Below, piece by piece: positions 45,165 through 51,698 of a stretch of 64,000 bases of DNA. The notes under the pieces are model-generated. The model did no database searches. It saw only the letters and a list, made by a program, of their open reading frames with translations, and was not told the origin of the DNA. The translations under genes and the position numbers were made by a program. This DNA is from Changshengia sp963803165 (GTDB taxonomy: Bacteria > Chloroflexota > Dormibacteria > Aeolococcales > Aeolococcaceae), in the NCBI GenBank assembly GCA_963803165.1, contig CAWDLK010000002.1:62001-126000 (forward strand). The letters run 5' to 3'. Every line of letters starts with the position of its first letter. The stretch's first letter is position 1.

Positions 45165-46243
45165 CCGGGCTCCGGCTCCCCCGGAGAGCGCGGGGCGGCG
45201 GGCAGCTCGACGATGAAGGTCGCCCCCCGGCGCGGCTCGGAGACCACCCGGATCGAGCCACCGTGCGCCTCCACCACGTGTCGCGCGATGGCCAGGCCGA
45301 GCCCCGAGCCCTCGCCGTCGCGCTGGCGCGAGCTGTCCGCCTTCCAGAAGCGCTCGAAGATGCGGGGGAGGTCCTCGGGGCGGATCCCGATCCCGTTGTC
45401 GCGCACCACCAGCTCGACCCGGCTCTGCTCGAGCAGGGGGCGGGCGCTCACCGTGATCCGTCCCTCCGGGGGCGTGAACTTGATGGCGTTGTGCACCAGG
45501 TTGCGGAGCACCTGGCCCAGCCGCCGGGGGTCGCCCAGGAGGGGCGGGGTCGCGGGGTCGACCTCGATCGTCACCCCGATCCGGCGCTCCTCCGCGAGGG
45601 GGAGGAGCCGGTCGACGGTCCGGACCAGCTCGTCCACGGGCACGGGCTCGAGCGTCATCGTCTGGCGCCCCGACTCGATGCTGCTGAGCTCGAGGAGCTC
45701 CTCCACCATCTGGGCCATGTGGCCGACCTCGAGGGCGATGCGGTGCACGAACCCGGCGGCCACCTCGGGCTCCTCGAGGGCTCCCTTCTGGAGGGTCTCG
45801 ACGAGCAGGCGGATGGCGGTGATGGGTGTGCGCAGCTCGTGCGAGACGTTGGTGACGAAGTCGCGCCGCACCCGCTCCAGCCGACGCAGCCGGGTCTCGT
45901 CACGGACCAGCACCACCACCGAGATCTGCTGGTTCTGCACCGGGAACGCACGCACCACGATCACCTCGCGGGCGCTCGCGATCTCGCGTTCGACCGCGGC
46001 CTCGGCGTCCCGGCAGGCGGTGACCACCCGGAGCAGCCGGAAGTCCGCACCCAGCTCGGCGAGGGTGTGCCCCTCGCCCTCCCCGGAGAGGTCGAGCAGG
46101 CGGCAGGCCTCCTCGGTCGCCAGCAGGATCCGTCCCGCCCTGTCGACGGCGATCAGCCCGTGCCCTCCCTCCAGCTGCTCGCCCACGGAGCGCAGCAGCG
46201 TGAGCGTGTGGTTCGCCGACATGGACGAGGCCGGGGCATTCAT
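45161..46243 (-). CDS. phoR: Phosphate regulon histidine kinase PhoR, no membrane segments
   Basis: The kinase phosphorylates PhoB in low phosphate. From ATG 46243 it is 360 aa: a PAS-like domain (residues about 15-115), HisKA with His135 in NVSHELRTPI, and HATPase motifs NLVHNAIKFTPP, DNGIGI, FERFWKADSSR, GSGLGLAIA. No hydrophobic stretch long enough for a membrane helix is present, so it looks cytosolic; SenX3/PhoR relatives usually have membrane helices. The exact start is uncertain (ATG 46222 also possible). Confidence 0.9.
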   Translation of the reverse strand: MNAPASSMSANHTLTLLRSVGEQLEGGHGLIAVDRAGRILLATEEACRLLDLSGEGEGHTLAELGADFRLLRVVTACRDAEAAVEREIASAREVIVVRAFPVQNQQISVVVLVRDETRLRRLERVRRDFVTNVSHELRTPITAIRLLVETLQKGALEEPEVAAGFVHRIALEVGHMAQMVEELLELSSIESGRQTMTLEPVPVDELVRTVDRLLPLAEERRIGVTIEVDPATPPLLGDPRRLGQVLRNLVHNAIKFTPPEGRITVSARPLLEQSRVELVVRDNGIGIRPEDLPRIFERFWKADSSRQRDGEGSGLGLAIARHVVEAHGGSIRVVSEPRRGATFIVELPAAPRSPGEPEPG

Positions 46244-46549
46244 CGGAGGGAGTCCAGCGTTGTGAGGGACGCGGGCGGCGATCAACTGCCCAGATGGTAT
46301 CCGTCTCCGCGAGCCGACGAGCGGGAACGACGGTGCCACGCCTGGTTTTGGCCGTCCCACAACCGTTGCTTAATGCTCCGATAATCTTGGTGGGTGACCG
46401 AAGCTCGCCGCCGTTAACGTTCCGATAATCTTTGTGACGTCCGGAGGGCGCCGAAAGCGCAGCGATGCGCGGCCCCGGGGCATAATGATCGCGCCGATGA
46501 GTCGCGCCGACGCTCTCGCCCCGCCCCGCACGGGCACCGCGGCACTCCG
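46244..46549. promoter_or_regulatory. Divergent phoR/phoB control region with direct repeats
   Basis: TCCGATAATCTT occurs twice, at 46377-46388 and 46421-46432, 44 bp apart, in an AT-richer patch. Each is preceded by related bases (GCTTAATGC and GTTAACGT) and followed by GGTG/TGTG. Four helical turns of spacing suits paired response-regulator dimers, so PhoB autoregulation is likely. CATAAT at 46481-46486 may be the phoB -10. Confidence 0.5.
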
Positions 46550-47272
46550 ATGACCACGTCGCCCGCCAAGCACGTGCTCATCGTCGAGGACGAGGACTCC
46601 ATCCGCCAGACGTTGCGTTACAACCTGAGCCAGGAGGGGTTCGTCATCACCGAGGCGAGCACCGGCACCGAGGCGCTCTCCGCGGCCCGGCGGCAGCGCC
46701 CCGACCTGATCCTGCTCGACCTCATGCTGCCGGAGCTCTCGGGGCTCGAGGTGTGCAGGATCCTGCGTCAGGAGATGACCGTCCCCATCATCATGCTGAC
46801 CGCCAAGGGCAGCGAGCTCGACAAGGTGGTCGGGCTCCACGTCGGCGCCGACGACTACGTGACCAAGCCCTTCTCTCTCAACGAGCTTCTGGCCCGCGTC
46901 TCGGCGATGCTGCGGCGTGCCGAGATGACCGTCAAGGAGCGGGTCGCGGACCGCGAGATCGAGGAGCTGGACAACTTCCGCATCGACCGCGGGGCCCGCA
47001 CCGTGCACGTCGACGGCGAGGAGCTGCACCTCGCGCCCAAGGAGTTCGACCTGCTCTCCCTGCTGCTGCTCAACGCCGGCAAGGTGCAGTCGCGCCAGGT
47101 GATCATCCAGCGGATCTGGGGCAGCAAGTTCTACGGCGATCACAAGACCGTGGACGTGCACGTGCGCTGGCTGAGGGAGAAGTTCGAGCGCTTCGACAGC
47201 CTGCCCTTCCGCATCACCACCGTCTTCGGCGTGGGCTACCGGATCGACCGGCTGGACCAGGCGACGGGCTGA
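46550..47272 (+). CDS. phoB: Phosphate regulon response regulator PhoB (OmpR family)
   Basis: PhoB activates phosphate-starvation genes. The 240-aa protein has a receiver domain with acidic pocket EDED (13-16), phosphoacceptor Asp57 in LLDLMLPE and TKPFS Lys, and an OmpR winged helix with LAPKEFDLL, VDVHVRWLREKFE, and TVFGVGYRI. It diverges from phoR. Its TGA overlaps the CTG of the next gene. Confidence 0.93.
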   Translation: MTTSPAKHVLIVEDEDSIRQTLRYNLSQEGFVITEASTGTEALSAARRQRPDLILLDLMLPELSGLEVCRILRQEMTVPIIMLTAKGSELDKVVGLHVGADDYVTKPFSLNELLARVSAMLRRAEMTVKERVADREIEELDNFRIDRGARTVHVDGEELHLAPKEFDLLSLLLLNAGKVQSRQVIIQRIWGSKFYGDHKTVDVHVRWLREKFERFDSLPFRITTVFGVGYRIDRLDQATG

Positions 47273-47898
47273 GCCGCCCGGCACTGACGCGCGCCTTCTT
47301 CGCGCGGCCCACGCTGGAGGTGGCCCGCGACCTGGTGGGGGCGCGGATGGTCTGCGACCCGGGAACGGCGCTCGAGCTGAAGGCGGTGGTGGTGGAGGTC
47401 GAGGCGTACCTCGGCCTCGACGACCCCGCCTCCCACGCCCACCGCGGGCCGACCCCCAGGACGGCGGTCATGTTCGGGCCGCCGGGACACCTCTATGTCT
47501 ACCTCTCCTACGGCGTCCACCTCTGCGCCAACGTCGTCTGCGAGCCCGCCGGCGTCGCCGGCGCGGTGCTGCTCCGGGCCGCCCAGGTCGAGAGGGGCCT
47601 GGAGGTGGTGCGCTCCCGGCGTGGCCGGGCGGGCGTGGGGGCCGGGCCCGAGGCCCTGCTCCGGGGTCCCGGCAACCTCGGTGCCGGCCTGGGGCTCACC
47701 CTCGCCGACAACGGTCTCGACCTCTGCGACCCCGCCTCGCGGCTGCGCATCCTCGGCCGCGAGGTCGAGGTGCCGCTGGCGGTGGGCCCCCGGGTCGGCA
47801 TCCGCCGCGCCGCCGACCGGCCCCTCCGCCTTGCCTGGGCCGGCCATCCCGCGGTGAGCCGCCCGCTCCCCGAGCGGTCAGGTCCATCGGCGGGGTGA
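47269..47898 (+). CDS. mpg: 3-methyladenine DNA glycosylase (AAG/MPG type), CTG start
   Basis: It excises alkylated purines in base excision repair. The 209-aa protein has FFARPTLEVARDLVGA, the catalytic region VVEVEAYLGLDDPASHAHRG (Glu), PRTAVMFGPPGHLYVYLSYGVHLC, AVLLRAAQ and RGPGNL. No ATG/GTG/TTG precedes the conserved FFARP in frame; CTG 47269 overlaps the phoB stop (CTGA) and gives normal length. Confidence 0.9.
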   Translation: MSRPALTRAFFARPTLEVARDLVGARMVCDPGTALELKAVVVEVEAYLGLDDPASHAHRGPTPRTAVMFGPPGHLYVYLSYGVHLCANVVCEPAGVAGAVLLRAAQVERGLEVVRSRRGRAGVGAGPEALLRGPGNLGAGLGLTLADNGLDLCDPASRLRILGREVEVPLAVGPRVGIRRAADRPLRLAWAGHPAVSRPLPERSGPSAG

Positions 47899-47933
47899 GC
47901 CGAGCGCGGCTGAGCCGCGCCGGCGAGGGGCGG

Positions 47934-48037
47934 CGAGCCCCTGTGAGAAGGGGAAGGGGTCCCCGCGCGGCCTGCCGCGTGGGGAAGCGGCCAGCCCCCT
48001 GAGAAGGGAAGGGGTCCCCGCGCGGCCTGCTGGGTGG
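47934..48037 (+). repeat. Two imperfect tandem copies of a 47-49 bp repeat
   Basis: Copies at about 47934-47982 and 47991-48037 share an identical 23-nt core (47953-47975 and 48008-48030) that starts GAAGGGGTCCCC and ends GGCCTGC. Flanks differ by small indels. The core includes GGGGTCCCC, an 8-9 bp self-complementary block. They lie between mpg and a predicted RNA terminator. Confidence 0.7.
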
Positions 48038-48039
48038 GC

Positions 48040-48068
48040 AAGAAGAAGGGGCCGGCGGTGCCGGCCCC
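48040..48068 (-). terminator. Intrinsic terminator of the predicted minus-strand RNA
   Basis: A perfect 9-bp stem with 3-nt loop (GGGGCCGGC-ACC-GCCGGCCCC on the minus strand, 48068-48048) followed by TTCTTCTT (48047-48040). The T-rich tail is only on the minus strand, which sets the direction. Confidence 0.65.
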
Positions 48069-48363
48069 TCATGTTCATGTGCCGATCAAACGGCAGCCCG
48101 GCGGATGTGCCGGGCCTTATGGCGGCACCATCCGGTGCCAGGTGACCTGCCCGGGGCGTCTCACCCCGTCACCGGCTCTCCCGCGGCACTCTTGGAATCC
48201 AACCTGCCTGCCGGACCACCCCAGGGCGGTCTCACGGCGGCGCACGCCGGGTGCGGTGGTGGGGGCCCGCGCCGGGCCTCACCTCTCGGCTCGAGATTGC
48301 CTCAGGAGCTGGTAGACACTGCGCATCGAAGCCCAACCTCCATGTGGTCCGATGGCGTCTACC
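48040..48363 (-). ncRNA. Predicted structured non-coding RNA, about 320 nt
   Basis: No ORF is credible here. On the minus strand a good promoter (TTGACA 48394-48389, 16-bp spacer, TACCCT 48372-48367) is followed by a chain of hairpins and an intrinsic terminator. Perfect stems include GGTAGAC/GTCTACC (48363-48357/48317-48311), GGTGAC/GTCACC enclosing GGGG/CCCC, GGCACC-GGAT-GGTGCC, GCCCGGC/GCCGGGC and TGCCG/CGGCA. No downstream minus-strand gene follows for 1.8 kb, so a stand-alone RNA is likelier than a riboswitch. I could not match it to RNase P, tmRNA, SRP or 6S RNA landmarks. Confidence 0.6.
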
Positions 48364-48366
48364 CGT

Positions 48367-48394
48367 AGGGTACCCCCCCGCGCCGCCCTGTCAA
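48367..48394 (-). promoter_or_regulatory. Promoter of the predicted non-coding RNA
   Basis: TTGACA on the minus strand at 48394-48389, 16-bp spacer, TACCCT at 48372-48367. It is the only full-consensus -35 on either strand of this gap. Confidence 0.6.
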
Positions 48395-48548
48395 TCGTGC
48401 TCCCGGTGGCGTGTGTCCCGGCCGGCCACCGGGGCCGGCGGAAGCCCGCCGCGGCCTCCTCCGGGGCCCGAGGCCGCGTGCTGCCCGTAGACTGAGAGGC
48501 GGGGGACGGCCTAGAATCTGAACGTCCGTTCGTCCGCCCGGAGGCAGC
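48395..48548 (+). promoter_or_regulatory. Gap and promoter upstream of yebC
   Basis: TAGAAT at 48512-48517 is a good -10 about 32 nt before the yebC ATG, with a GGAGGCAGC ribosome-binding stretch at 48540-48548. No clear -35 is present. The rest of the gap is featureless GC-rich DNA. Confidence 0.45.
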
Positions 48549-49334
48549 ATGTCCGGTCACAGCAAGTGGGCTGGGATCAAGCACAAGAAGGCGGTCGTCG
48601 ACGCCAAGCGGGGTCAGGCCTTCACCAAGGTGGCTGCCGAGCTCTCCGTCGCGGCCCGCGAGGGGGGGGCCGACCCGGCCGGCAACTTCCGGCTCCGCCT
48701 CGCCATCCAGAAGGCCCGCGAGGTCAACATGCCGGCCGACAACATCGAGCGGGCGATCCAGCGGGGAGCGGGGGGCAAGGAGGGGGAGCGGCTCGAGGAG
48801 GTCCGCTACGAGGGCTACGGCCCCCACGGGGTGGCGGTGATGGTCGACGTCCTCACCGACAACCGGAACCGCACGGTGGCGGCCATCCGCAACCTCTTCA
48901 GCCGGTCGGGCGGATCGCTGGGCGAGACCAACAGCGTGGCCTGGATGTTCACCAACCAGGGGATCCTCCGCGTCGCCGCCGGCAAGCGCGACCCGGAGGA
49001 GATCGCCCTGGAGCTGCTGGACCTCCTCGACGTCGGCGAGGACGGCGACGTCAGCGTGGACGGCGGATCGGTCCAGGTGTCGCTGGCGCCCGGCCTCTTC
49101 GAGGAGGCCCGCCGCCGGCTGGAGGCGGCCGGCCACACCGTCGAGGCCGCCGAGGTGACCATGAACCCCAGCACCTCGGTCGCCCTGGACGCCGGCCCGG
49201 CCCACCAGGTCCTGCGCCTGCTCGAGGCACTCGAGGAGCTGGACGACGTCCAGCAGGTCTACGCCAACGCGGAGATCCCCGACGAAGTCCTCGAGTTCGG
49301 TCGGCTCCTGATGCCGGGAGCCGGGGCGCGGTGA
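48549..49334 (+). CDS. yebC: YebC/PmpR family protein (TACO1-like)
   Basis: The 261-aa protein begins MSGHSKWAGIKHKKAVVDAKRG and has NMPADNIERAIQRG, EGYGPHGVAVMVDVLTDNRNRT (split) and FSRSGGSLGETNSVAWMF. The family includes transcription regulators and, more recently, factors acting at the ribosome on polyproline stalls. It sits directly before ruvCAB, the standard order in many bacteria. Confidence 0.95.
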   Translation: MSGHSKWAGIKHKKAVVDAKRGQAFTKVAAELSVAAREGGADPAGNFRLRLAIQKAREVNMPADNIERAIQRGAGGKEGERLEEVRYEGYGPHGVAVMVDVLTDNRNRTVAAIRNLFSRSGGSLGETNSVAWMFTNQGILRVAAGKRDPEEIALELLDLLDVGEDGDVSVDGGSVQVSLAPGLFEEARRRLEAAGHTVEAAEVTMNPSTSVALDAGPAHQVLRLLEALEELDDVQQVYANAEIPDEVLEFGRLLMPGAGAR

Positions 49335-49367
49335 CGCCGGCACCGGCGTCCCGGGCGGCGAGCTGAG

Positions 49368-49934
49368 GTGCGCGTCCTCGGCGTCGATCCGGGCCTGGGG
49401 CGCACCGGGGTCGCGCTGGTCGAGGGGCACCCCGGCTCGCTGAGGCTGGTGCACGCCGGGTGCATCGAGACCGATGCCGGCGACGGCGAGGGCGACGGCG
49501 CCCGCCTGCTGGCCCTCTCCCGCCTCCTGGCCCGGTCGGCGGCCGACCTCCACCCCGACGTGGCGGCGGTGGAGCGCCTCTTCTTCTCGACCAACCGCCA
49601 GACGGCGATGCGGGTGAGCCAGGCGCGGGGGGTCATCCTCTGCACCCTGGCCGCGGCCGGGGTGCCGGTGGCCGAGTACACCCCCAACGAGATCAAGGAG
49701 TTGATCGCCGGCTACGGCGCGGCGACCAAGCGCCAGGTGCTCCGGATGTGCGCGACCCTGCTCGGCGTCGATCAGATCGAGGGGCCCGACGACACCGCGG
49801 ACGCCTGTGCCGCCGCCGTCTGCCACCACCACCGGGGGGCTCTGCGGGCGGGGTCCGCCTCCCTGGTGGCCTCCCGGACCAGCCCCGGGCTGGAGGCGGC
49901 GATCGCGGCGGCGCGCGCCGCCGGGTCGCGATGA
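49368..49934 (+). CDS. ruvC: Holliday junction endonuclease RuvC
   Basis: RuvC cuts Holliday junctions with RuvAB. The 188-aa protein has the catalytic acids in VLGVDPGLGRTG, AAVERLFFSTNRQTA, and GPDDTADACAAAVCH, plus YTPNEIKELIAGYGAATKRQV. GTG 49368 is 33 nt after yebC. Its stop overlaps ruvA. Confidence 0.95.
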   Translation: MRVLGVDPGLGRTGVALVEGHPGSLRLVHAGCIETDAGDGEGDGARLLALSRLLARSAADLHPDVAAVERLFFSTNRQTAMRVSQARGVILCTLAAAGVPVAEYTPNEIKELIAGYGAATKRQVLRMCATLLGVDQIEGPDDTADACAAAVCHHHRGALRAGSASLVASRTSPGLEAAIAAARAAGSR

Positions 49935-50545
49935 TCGCCCGCCTGCGCGGCCGGGTGGTGGGCGCCGACGCCGACCAGGTCATCCTCGAGGCGGGCGGCG
50001 TCGGCTACCAGGTCCACTGCCACCTCCGCACCCTGGCGGCGCTCCACGAGATGGGGGAGAGGGAGGTCGTCCTCCACGTCCACACCGCGGTGACCGACGA
50101 CGCCATCCGCCTCTACGGCTTCCTCGGCCGCGACGAGCTGCGCCTCTTCCGGCTGCTGATCGGGGTCGAGCGGATCGGGCCCAAGGCGGCCCTCTCCATC
50201 CTCGGCCGGGCCGAGTTGCCCACCATGGTCCGGGCCATCCGCGACGGCGACGTCGCCCTGGTCGCCACCGTCCCTGGCGTCGGCCGCCGGACCGCGGAGC
50301 GGGTGGTCCTGGAGCTCCGCGACCGACTGGGTGACCTGGTGGTGACCTTCGAGCCGGCGACCCCGTCGGGCGCGACCCAGGCCGTCGAGGCGGCCGTCGC
50401 CGGCCTGGTCGGGCTCGGCTTCCGGGAGTCCGAGGCGCGCCCGGCGGTGCGGGCGGCGCTGGCCGCGGCTGGCGACGACGACGGTGACGTCACCGGCCTG
50501 GTCGGCAGGGCCCTCCGCCTCCTCGACGTGGGCCCTCCGGCGTGA
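49931..50545 (+). CDS. ruvA: Holliday junction helicase subunit RuvA
   Basis: RuvA binds the four-way junction and loads RuvB. The 204-aa protein shows MIARLRGRVVG, GGVGYQVHCHLRT, LYGFLGRDELRLFRLLIGVERIGPKAAL (split; HhH), and VPGVGRRTAERVVLELRDRL (second HhH). The C-terminal domain III (LVGLGFRESEA) is intact. ATG 49931 overlaps ruvC. Confidence 0.95.
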   Translation: MIARLRGRVVGADADQVILEAGGVGYQVHCHLRTLAALHEMGEREVVLHVHTAVTDDAIRLYGFLGRDELRLFRLLIGVERIGPKAALSILGRAELPTMVRAIRDGDVALVATVPGVGRRTAERVVLELRDRLGDLVVTFEPATPSGATQAVEAAVAGLVGLGFRESEARPAVRAALAAAGDDDGDVTGLVGRALRLLDVGPPA

Positions 50546-51588
50546 CCGACGGCCGTCTGGTCAGCCAGGGAGAGCTGGAGGAGGAGCGGGCCGCCAACTC
50601 CGTGCTCCGCCCGCGCCGGCTGGAGGACTTCGTCGGCCAGCCCGCCATCCGCGAGCAGGTCCACATCCTCATCGAGGCGGCCCGGGCGCGGGCCGAGCCG
50701 GTCGACCACGTGCTCCTCTACGGCCCGCCGGGGCTGGGCAAGACGACGCTCGCCCAGATCATCGCCACCGAGATGGGGGTGCAGGCGCGGCTCACCAGCG
50801 GCCCGGCCCTCGAGCACCAGGGGATGCTGGCGTCGATCCTGACCGCCCTCGAGGACCGGGACGTCTTCTTCATCGACGAGATCCACCGCCTCAACCGCGC
50901 GGTCGAGGAGGCCCTCTACCCGGCCATGGAGGACCTCGCCTTCGACTTCGTCGCCGGCAAGGGGGCGGGGGCGCAGACGCTGAGATTGAGCCTCAAGCCG
51001 TTCACCGTGATCGGTGCGACCACCCGGGCGGGTGCGCTCGGGGGACCCCTGCGCGACCGCTTCGGGGTCACCTTCCGGCTCGACTACTACTCCGCCGACG
51101 AGCTGGCCGCGATCGTCGTGCGCTCGGCGCGGCTGCTCGAGGTGGAGATCGACGCGGCCGGGGCGGCGCTGCTCGCCGGGCGGGCGCGGGGGACCCCCCG
51201 GGTCGCCAACCGGCTGCTCCGGCGAGCCCGAGACTACGCCCAGGTGCGCGCCGGCGGGAGGATCGACGAGGCCGTCGCCACCGCCGCCCTCGAGGTCCTC
51301 GGGGTCGACGGGCTGGGTCTGGACGAGATGGACCGCCGGGTGGTGGAGACCCTCTGCGGCGCCCTCTCCGGGCACCCCGCGGGGGTCCAGACCATCGCCG
51401 TCTCGGTCCAGGAGGAGCCCGAGACCATCGAGGACGTGGTCGAGCCGTACCTGATCCGGCTCGGGCTGGTGGTCCGCACCCCCCGCGGCCGGCTGGCCAC
51501 CGCCGCCGCCTACCGCCACCTGGGACGCACCCCGCCCGCCGGCGCCCCCGGCTCCGGGGGCGGCCAGGAGGCCCTCTTCCGGTCATGA
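50542..51588 (+). CDS. ruvB: Holliday junction helicase ATPase RuvB
   Basis: RuvB is the AAA+ branch-migration motor. The 348-aa protein has LRPRRLEDFVGQ, Walker A GPPGLGKTT, Walker B FIDEIHRLN, sensor IGATTRAGAL and a C-terminal winged helix with IEDVVEPYLIRLGLVVRTPRGR (split). The GTG start overlaps ruvA; its TGA overlaps a 37-codon ORF. Confidence 0.96.
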   Translation: MTDGRLVSQGELEEERAANSVLRPRRLEDFVGQPAIREQVHILIEAARARAEPVDHVLLYGPPGLGKTTLAQIIATEMGVQARLTSGPALEHQGMLASILTALEDRDVFFIDEIHRLNRAVEEALYPAMEDLAFDFVAGKGAGAQTLRLSLKPFTVIGATTRAGALGGPLRDRFGVTFRLDYYSADELAAIVVRSARLLEVEIDAAGAALLAGRARGTPRVANRLLRRARDYAQVRAGGRIDEAVATAALEVLGVDGLGLDEMDRRVVETLCGALSGHPAGVQTIAVSVQEEPETIEDVVEPYLIRLGLVVRTPRGRLATAAAYRHLGRTPPAGAPGSGGGQEALFRS

Positions 51589-51698
51589 GACGCCTCCGGC
51601 GGCCGATCCACCGGGTCCCCGCCCACATGCTGGTCCGCCGGCTCGACGATCTCGTCCCCGAGACGGGTGACCGGCTCGGCTACACTTCGCCGTCGTGA
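51585..51698 (+). CDS. Small hypothetical ORF coupled to ruvB and secDF
   Basis: A 37-aa ORF (MRRLRRPIHRVPAHMLVRRL then DDLVPETGDRLGYTSPS) starts at ATGA overlapping the ruvB stop and ends in GTGA overlapping the secDF start. The basic first half and acidic middle match no family I know. Two exact 4-nt overlaps in a row make translation plausible, at least to carry ribosomes from ruvB to secDF. It could simply be spacer. Confidence 0.45.
   Translation: MRRLRRPIHRVPAHMLVRRLDDLVPETGDRLGYTSPS

Noticed and set aside
47934..48037. CRISPR array
   Set aside because: Two imperfect copies only, with almost no spacer and no cas genes.
48040..48363. RNase P, tmRNA, SRP or T-box reading of the structured RNA
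   Set aside because: No GAGGAAAGTCC-type core, no tRNA-like ends or tag frame, no GGAAGGNAGCAG loop; TGGTGCCGC is close to, but not, the T-box core and no tRNA-synthetase gene follows.
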